NCBI GenBank assembly: GCA_023255615.1
Contig: JAHFLI010000047.1
Coordinates: 1 to 8,852, forward strand
DNA: 8,852 nucleotides
Direction: 5' to 3'
Source of the DNA: Candidatus Woesearchaeota archaeon
GTDB taxonomy: Archaea; Nanobdellota; Nanobdellia; Woesearchaeales; JACQSR01
Both the position numbers and the translations under genes were made by a program. Every line of letters starts with the position of its first letter. Positions within the stretch are counted from its first letter, which is position 1. The notes beneath the pieces were generated by a model, which was not told the origin of the DNA, did not search any database, and was given only the letters and a program-made list of their open reading frames with translations. Below are positions 1 to 3,440 of this stretch, piece after piece.

Positions 1-224
1 ACGACAACAGCACCAAGTGAAAGAATAGCTAAATCGGCAATAACCCATTCCGGTCTATTTTTTGACAAAATCGCAACAAAATCTCCTTTTTTTATGCCAA
101 GATTTTTCAATCCATTTGCAAATTTTCTGACTTTATTTTTTATATCAAAAGAATCATAGAACGTGTTCTGATATCCTAGCCTCCAGTTCTTTGACAGAAT
201 GAGTTCGGGGATTGAATTCGCCAT
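1..224 (-). CDS. Acyl-CoA synthetase-like AMP-ligase, N-terminal fragment (cut by left edge)
   Basis: This is the first 74 codons of a gene that continues beyond position 1. Reading the minus strand from the ATG at 224-222 gives a protein starting MANSIPELILSKNW. It then shows the N-terminal pattern of long-chain acyl-CoA synthetases: ANGLKNLGIKKGDFVAIL at residues 36-53 and KNRPEWVIADLAILSLGAV at 55-73. The family (ANL superfamily) activates a carboxylic acid with ATP to an acyl-adenylate and then forms the CoA thioester; the substrate cannot be told from this part. The catalytic P-loop and the C-terminal domain are outside the window. The start is supported by a TATA-like box centred 24.5 nt upstream, which fits a leaderless mRNA. 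A 60-codon frame at 154-336 on the same strand overlaps the start and looks like a shadow. Family assignment is good; specificity is unknown. Confidence 0.85.
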   Translation of the reverse strand, partial: MANSIPELILSKNWRLGYQNTFYDSFDIKNKVRKFANGLKNLGIKKGDFVAILSKNRPEWVIADLAILSLGAVV

Positions 225-244
225 ATGCTTTATCTAGAAGATGA

Positions 245-252
245 ATATAAAA
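245..252 (-). promoter_or_regulatory. TATA-like box of the AMP-ligase gene
   Basis: The minus strand reads TTTTATAT here, centred 24.5 nt before the ATG at 224. This spacing matches the other first genes of this window and predicts a transcript with little or no leader. Confidence 0.5.
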
Positions 253-266
253 ATCTTTGTGGCTAT

Positions 267-309
267 AGCAAAGAGCATAAATAATTGAGCAAGATATATG
301 CTCTTTGCT
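267..309. repeat. Perfect 13-bp inverted repeat (hairpin B)
   Basis: AGCAAAGAGCATA at 267-279 is perfectly complementary to TATGCTCTTTGCT at 297-309, with a 17-nt loop. It lies downstream of the small membrane protein operon and just upstream of the AMP-ligase TATA box, both read on the minus strand. It could be a 3'-end structure of the operon, or an operator in DNA for the AMP-ligase. No long T-tract follows it on the minus strand apart from the TATA region. Confidence 0.7.
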
Positions 310-339
310 TATTACGAACGGACAACTATTGCTCAATTA
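282..339. repeat. Perfect 11-bp inverted repeat interleaved with hairpin B (hairpin A)
   Basis: TAATTGAGCAA at 282-292 is perfectly complementary to TTGCTCAATTA at 329-339. The first arm sits inside the loop of the 267-309 hairpin. The second arm includes the TAA stop codon (339-337, minus strand) of the 90-residue membrane protein. The arm order is therefore interleaved. A full pseudoknot is unlikely because only 2 nt would cross an 11-bp stem, so alternative hairpins or overlapping protein-binding dyads are more realistic. Confidence 0.65.
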
Positions 340-609
340 ATATTGGCCATGAGTATAGTTCAATTTATTGATCTTCTTCATGATTGTTTCCATTTGTCTC
401 CTGAATAATGAAAGTGTATAAAGAGATGTATATACGATCAAGAGGGAAACCGCCGCAAGAAGAGTGTACTTAATGAGATTAAGAGGATAGCTGAGCAATA
501 AGATGAAAATGCCAATGAGATAGGTAAAGCTAATGGTAAGAGTTGCAGCGTAATACTGAGTATATTTAGTAAACTTCAGATCCAAAATATTTTTTTCAAT
601 ACTTGTCAT
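337..609 (-). CDS. Small membrane protein, two predicted TM segments
   Basis: The product has 90 residues and is not recognised. It has a short polar N-terminus, two hydrophobic segments (about residues 21-40 and 48-69) and a basic tail with RRQMETIMKKINK, so by the positive-inside rule both ends probably face the cytoplasm. I chose the ATG at 609 rather than a GTG at 618. A GGTGAT sequence, a perfect match to the archaeal 16S anti-Shine-Dalgarno region, lies 4 nt before that ATG, and the GTG is part of it. The gene overlaps the end of the upstream 75-residue gene by 14 nt, which suggests translational coupling and perhaps a two-subunit membrane complex. Its stop codon is part of the inverted repeat at 282-339. 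Function is unknown. Confidence 0.65.
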   Translation of the reverse strand: MTSIEKNILDLKFTKYTQYYAATLTISFTYLIGIFILLLSYPLNLIKYTLLAAVSLLIVYTSLYTLSLFRRQMETIMKKINKLNYTHGQY

Positions 610-823
610 CTGGATCACCGAACGCGATCGCTGCGAGAATAAGACCGAGCATAAATATAAGCATTGAAAAGGATGCCAACCAATACTTCTCTTGAAAAAG
701 GAAGGGTATAAAACTCATGATGCCAAAAACAATACCAGTCACTCCAGCAAGGAGCAGAATACTTCTTGATCGTTGAGTAAGCTTTCCAAAGATCATTCTT
801 TCAATTGCCAATTCGTGTGCCAT
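596..823 (-). CDS. Small membrane protein, two predicted TM segments
   Basis: The product has 75 residues and is not recognised. After a polar, charged N-terminus (about residues 1-20) come two hydrophobic segments at about 21-43 and 48-68, then a short acidic tail ending DPDDKY. It is the first gene of a two-gene unit with the 90-residue membrane protein, with which it overlaps by 14 nt. The ATG at 823 is supported by a TATA-like box centred 26.5 nt upstream, so the mRNA is probably leaderless. The two proteins have the same layout (short N-terminus, TM hairpin) and may act together, but no motif points to a role. It is transcribed away from the Fic-like gene; the two promoters share the 125-nt spacer 824-948. 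Confidence 0.65.
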   Translation of the reverse strand: MAHELAIERMIFGKLTQRSRSILLLAGVTGIVFGIMSFIPFLFQEKYWLASFSMLIFMLGLILAAIAFGDPDDKY

Positions 824-845
824 AACAGAAGAAAAGAAGAAGAGA

Positions 846-853
846 TTAATAAA
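846..853 (-). promoter_or_regulatory. TATA-like box of the small membrane protein operon
   Basis: The minus strand reads TTTATTAA, centred 26.5 nt before the ATG at 823, the spacing expected for a leaderless archaeal transcript. Confidence 0.5.
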
Positions 854-918
854 GTTTACGTCGACAAATCCAGAAGATTTTCGATCTACATGATAATTTC
901 TTTATCTCTTGAATAAAC

Positions 919-926
919 TATTTAAA
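919..926 (+). promoter_or_regulatory. TATA-like box of the Fic-like gene
   Basis: TATTTAAA is centred 26.5 nt before the ATG at 949, which would give a leaderless mRNA. A GGAG at 940-943, 5 nt before the ATG, could act as a Shine-Dalgarno site but would then need a transcription start further upstream; the two readings conflict and the sequence does not decide. Confidence 0.45.
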
Positions 927-948
927 CATTGAATAAATAGGAGATACT

Positions 949-1351
949 ATGGAAAAACCAATTATCTACCCAACGATGGAGAGAATCATTGAATACAATC
1001 TGCTCGCCTTAACAACAATAAAAGCGAAGAAAGCTGATGAGCCAAAGGTACTGAGCGCAAGTAAGATCAATGAAGTGATACTGTCATGTGAGGGTCTTCA
1101 GGGAGACATTCTTGACAAAGCAGTCTGTCTCCTCAAAGGCATTATTCAAAGACATCCGTTTGCCAGTGGAAATCGAAGGACTGCATTTATCGTTGTTAAA
1201 GATTTTTTGTCAAGAAACCAGGTTCAATTTAACATCAAAGATAGCCCTGAATTAGCGAAAGTTTTATTAGGGATTAGAGAAAAACTATTACACTGATCAG
1301 GAGATCAAAGAGTGGTTAAAACATGGCAGAATCAAAGCATTTCACCGATAA
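949..1351 (+). pseudogene. Fic/Doc-family protein, frameshifted near the C-terminus
   Basis: Fic-fold proteins transfer AMP or other phosphate-containing groups to target proteins; Doc members are toxin-antitoxin toxins. The first open part (949-1296, 115 codons) holds the active-site loop HPFASGNRRTA at residues 69-79, with the catalytic His69 and the GNxR anion-binding part. The usual acidic residue two places before GN is Ser73 here. The frame stops just after GIREKLLH. In the +1 frame, from 1286, the sequence continues with YYTDQEIKEWLKHGRI and stops at 1349-1351, which is the usual C-terminal helix of this family. One A too many in the run 1280-1284 explains the shift; the restored protein would have about 133 residues, close to Doc (126). 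It may be a sequencing error, a real truncation or a recoding site. The inhibitory motif [S/T]xxxE[G/N] is not seen. Confidence 0.75.
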
Positions 1352-1445
1352 GGAAAGATTGCAAATAGTCCAAGAAGAGCTAGAGAGATTTGAAAAACTC
1401 GTCAAGGGTCACCGTAAACTGCTGGAGGCAATTGGTAAACTTTAA
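1323..1445 (+). CDS. 40-residue charged helical protein, candidate Fic partner or antitoxin
   Basis: The ATG at 1323 opens a 40-codon frame ending at TAA 1443-1445. The product begins MAESKHFTDKERLQ and ends HRKLLEAIGKL; it is rich in E, K, R and L and would form one long amphipathic helix (about residues 8-38). It overlaps the frame-restored Fic C-terminus by 29 nt in the third reading frame, the arrangement expected of a coupled toxin-antitoxin pair. The canonical Fic-inhibitory motif [S/T]xxxE[G/N] is not present, so the antitoxin role is inference from position and shape only. The upstream Shine-Dalgarno is weak (GTGG at 1312-1315). Its last four bases overlap the 3' end of the convergent patatin gene. 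A chance ORF is possible but the clean charge pattern argues against it. Confidence 0.55.
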   Translation: MAESKHFTDKERLQIVQEELERFEKLVKGHRKLLEAIGKL

Positions 1446-2242
1446 ACAATAATTTTTCTCAACACTTTTTTCGCTTCTATCTCCCCTTGTTCGATAAAAT
1501 AAGGAATCTTAGAAAAATCCATATTATAGGAATCAATATCACATTTTACTTCGACAACATTGTCATGTTTGCATTCTTCAATTTCTTTTCGTAACGATTG
1601 AAACGCCAGCAATTCAATCGCATGATGCGACAATCTCAACATTCCTTTGTCGAATCTATCTGGGTGGCCAGTATAGCCAACATTAACAATGATAATTTGT
1701 TTGCATTTTAGTGCGAGAGCAGTTTCAGTATTAACGAACTCAGTAAGGCCTCCATCCATATACTTTACTCCTTTGATTTTATAGGGTGGATAGATAGGCG
1801 GTAACGAACAACTGGCCAAAACAGCATCAAGAATTAATCCTTCATGAAAGACTATATTTGCGCCATCTTTTAATCGCGTTGTGTTGATATACAAGGGAAT
1901 TTTGCAGTCTGCAAAATGATAACCGTTAAAAAAAGACTGAAATCGTTTGTGCAGGCCACGATGAGAATAAATAGCATCACACAAATGAAGTTGATACAGA
2001 ATTTTGAGATTGAACTTGCAAACATCTTCTTTCTTTACATCTAACCAATATCGTTCGATAGTTTCTAATGAGACGCCCAACGCCACCAATCCGCCATTGG
2101 CCGCACCAATACTCGTACCAATAATCACATCAGGAGTAATCTTCTTCAGAATAACCTTCAACGCTCCAATCTGAGCAGCTCCTTTCGGACCGCCACCTGA
2201 TAACACCAAAGCAGTTTTTAATTTTGATTTCTTTGGGCCCAT
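1442..2242 (-). CDS. Patatin-like phospholipase
   Basis: The product has 266 residues and is a complete single-domain patatin, probably a cytosolic or membrane-associated lipid acyl hydrolase with a Ser-Asp dyad. The landmarks are in order: the oxyanion-hole loop GGGPKG at residues 16-21, the nucleophile elbow GTSIG at 42-46 with Ser44, and DGG at 163-165 with Asp163. There is no signal peptide or TM segment. The size matches RssA-like bacterial and archaeal patatins. It is the third gene of an operon: the HEPN stop and this ATG are separated by 1 nt, and GAGGAG at 2253-2248 is a good Shine-Dalgarno site 5 nt before the start. The pairing with a MNT-HEPN unit suggests it may be an effector or a target of that unit (inference). 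Patatins serve as membrane-damaging effectors in CBASS defence (CapV), but no cyclase is present here. Housekeeping lipid turnover is the alternative. Confidence 0.9.
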   Translation of the reverse strand: MGPKKSKLKTALVLSGGGPKGAAQIGALKVILKKITPDVIIGTSIGAANGGLVALGVSLETIERYWLDVKKEDVCKFNLKILYQLHLCDAIYSHRGLHKRFQSFFNGYHFADCKIPLYINTTRLKDGANIVFHEGLILDAVLASCSLPPIYPPYKIKGVKYMDGGLTEFVNTETALALKCKQIIIVNVGYTGHPDRFDKGMLRLSHHAIELLAFQSLRKEIEECKHDNVVEVKCDIDSYNMDFSKIPYFIEQGEIEAKKVLRKIIV

Positions 2243-2243
2243 G

Positions 2244-2708
2244 TTAGCTCCTCTTTACCAATTCCCTCATAGAGTGTATCTTGTCATAGGTCAACGATTG
2301 GATCGATTGTCTCATGTGAATAATAAATTCTACCATTTCATCATAATCAAACGGAACTTCCCTATTCTTGAGGTAATATTGATTGTCAATTCTCAGATTT
2401 TTATCTCTTTCTAATGTCCGAGATGTTCCTTTGGGGATGACGTAATTGCTTTCTAAAAGCTCGCAAAGGGCAATAGTGCAGTCATGAATCTCGGATTTAA
2501 CACCGATCTTCATCAAGAGAGCGTACACAGCGAAGTACTCACAATAATATTTCGTCGTTGCCAACCACATCCTTGATTTTTTTTCAATATCTTTCAAAAG
2601 AGTAAGTGTTTCTTCTGCACTTGCCAGATATTCTGCACATAAATTATCATTTGGCTGTATAAGCGAAATACCCCTATTCTGATCTTTGCACCATTTCAAA
2701 GTAACCAT
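2244..2708 (-). CDS. HEPN-domain protein paired with a nucleotidyltransferase
   Basis: The product has 154 residues and an all-helical HEPN layout. The core is MWLATTKYYCEYFAVYALL (about residues 47-65) followed by GVKSEIHDCTIALCELL (69-85), a pattern typical of archaeal HEPN proteins encoded next to minimal nucleotidyltransferases. The HEPN ribonuclease motif Rx4-6H is not visible, so a catalytic RNase role is doubtful; it may be a binding partner or a form with another active site. It overlaps the upstream HTH-nucleotidyltransferase gene by 13 nt, with GAGGAG at 2722-2717 as a Shine-Dalgarno site 8 nt before the ATG. In known MNT-HEPN toxin-antitoxin pairs the nucleotidyltransferase modifies and silences the HEPN toxin by adding AMP units; whether this pair does so cannot be told. 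Confidence 0.8.
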   Translation of the reverse strand: MVTLKWCKDQNRGISLIQPNDNLCAEYLASAEETLTLLKDIEKKSRMWLATTKYYCEYFAVYALLMKIGVKSEIHDCTIALCELLESNYVIPKGTSRTLERDKNLRIDNQYYLKNREVPFDYDEMVEFIIHMRQSIQSLTYDKIHSMRELVKRS

Positions 2709-3250
2709 GTCAATAACTCCTCGCTTCCCTGTATAAGAAGATGTCGCTTTCTGATTTCTTCACGAAGTGGATCAGTAACTGTTGAAAGAGCATTGACGTG
2801 AATAAGATGGATTTTAATGTTAAATTTGTTTTCAAATACCGCAACAGAAATCTGCTTTCCAACAACAAGCAGATCAACATCATGTGCTTTTTTAAAATCG
2901 CTGACTGAAGATCCGAAAATTAACGCCTTATGATTTTCTGAGAGAGACTGATGCAAAAAAGAATTCAGTTCTCCTAAAAGCAGGTTTTTCTTGCAGACGC
3001 GAAGGAGACGTTCTTTTTCTCCAAGCACCAATGTATCAATCAGAAGAGGTGATGACCTGTTTAAGGCATAGAGGGTGAGACGTCCCTTTATTGTCTTGGT
3101 GAGAATTCCATCTTGTTCAAAAAGATGGAGATACTGGCGAACGGTTGGATGTGGTCTCTTCAATCTCTGTGAGATATCCGCAAGATGCAATGGCTCACGA
3201 GTAAGAAGGAATGGTTCAAGATATGACCATATCGTAAGTTTTTCTTCCAT
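2696..3250 (-). CDS. Winged-HTH / minimal nucleotidyltransferase (MNT-type) protein
   Basis: The product has 184 residues in two parts. Residues about 15-62 form a winged helix-turn-helix (LADISQRLKRPHPTVRQYL, then a GRLTLYAL wing), which should bind DNA. Residues about 100-184 form a minimal nucleotidyltransferase: IFGSSVSDFKKAHDVDLLVV has Gly113-Ser114 and the metal-binding pair Asp124/Asp126. The third acidic residue expected in the next strand is not evident (NIKIHLIHV), so activity may be reduced or the metal site atypical. It is the first gene of the operon with the HEPN and patatin genes. The ATG at 3250 directly follows a 7-bp dyad, itself just after a TATA-like box, so the protein probably represses its own operon (inference). 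Such fusions are common in DPANN archaea. Confidence 0.85.
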   Translation of the reverse strand: MEEKLTIWSYLEPFLLTREPLHLADISQRLKRPHPTVRQYLHLFEQDGILTKTIKGRLTLYALNRSSPLLIDTLVLGEKERLLRVCKKNLLLGELNSFLHQSLSENHKALIFGSSVSDFKKAHDVDLLVVGKQISVAVFENKFNIKIHLIHVNALSTVTDPLREEIRKRHLLIQGSEELLTWLL

Positions 3251-3270
3251 ATCGTTACAGATATAACGAT
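3251..3270 (-). promoter_or_regulatory. Dyad operator between TATA box and start codon
   Basis: ATCGTTA and TAACGAT form a perfect 7-bp inverted repeat with a 6-nt spacer. It fills the gap between the TATA-like box (3274-3281) and the ATG at 3250, so a bound protein would block RNA polymerase recruitment or initiation. The natural candidate is the winged-HTH protein encoded right after it. Confidence 0.65.
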
Positions 3271-3273
3271 TGA

Positions 3274-3281
3274 TATATAAA
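3274..3281 (-). promoter_or_regulatory. TATA-like box of the MNT-HEPN-patatin operon
   Basis: The minus strand reads TTTATATA, a near-ideal archaeal TATA box, centred 27.5 nt before the ATG at 3250; this predicts a leaderless mRNA. Confidence 0.65.
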
Positions 3282-3314
3282 CATTTCGGAAGAGAAAATC
3301 ACCATCAATAAAAG

Positions 3315-3355
3315 AATAATCACATCGGGAGTAATCTTCTTCAGAATACCCTTCA
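3315..3355 (-). repeat. 41-nt near-copy of an internal patatin gene segment
   Basis: Positions 3315-3355 match 2120-2160 at 39 of 41 bases, differing only at 3327/2132 and 3349/2154, in the same orientation. In the original the segment codes for LKVILKKITPDVIIG, between the oxyanion loop and the catalytic Ser elbow of the patatin. The copy can be read as LKGILKKITPDVII on the minus strand but has no gene around it. It is probably a remnant of a second patatin gene or a recombination scar. Confidence 0.75.
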
Positions 3356-3405
3356 GGCATGATTTTTTTCTTGAATAATCCATAACACCATCCTGAATGG
3401 AATGG

Positions 3406-3413
3406 TTTATAAA
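3406..3413 (+). promoter_or_regulatory. TATA-like box of the S-layer gene
   Basis: TTTATAAA is centred 31.5 nt before the ATG at 3441. The upstream ATG at 3402 would lie before the TATA box itself, so it cannot be the start used from this promoter. Confidence 0.6.
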
Positions 3414-3440
3414 TGTTGGTTAAAAGAAAATGATAGATCA

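Noticed and set aside
154..336. 60-codon minus-strand open frame
   Set aside because: It overlaps the AMP-ligase start in another frame, spans its TATA box and the 13-bp dyad, and has no recognisable protein signal.
267..339. H-type pseudoknot or frameshift-stimulating element
   Set aside because: The linker 280-281 has only 2 nt and cannot cross an 11-bp stem, so both stems cannot form fully at once.
3075..3266. 63-codon plus-strand open frame
   Set aside because: Antisense to the HTH domain coding region; arginine-rich random composition.
3402..3440. Upstream ATG extending the S-layer protein by 13 residues
   Set aside because: The TATA box 3406-3413 lies within the extension, and the signal peptide begins naturally at the ATG at 3441.
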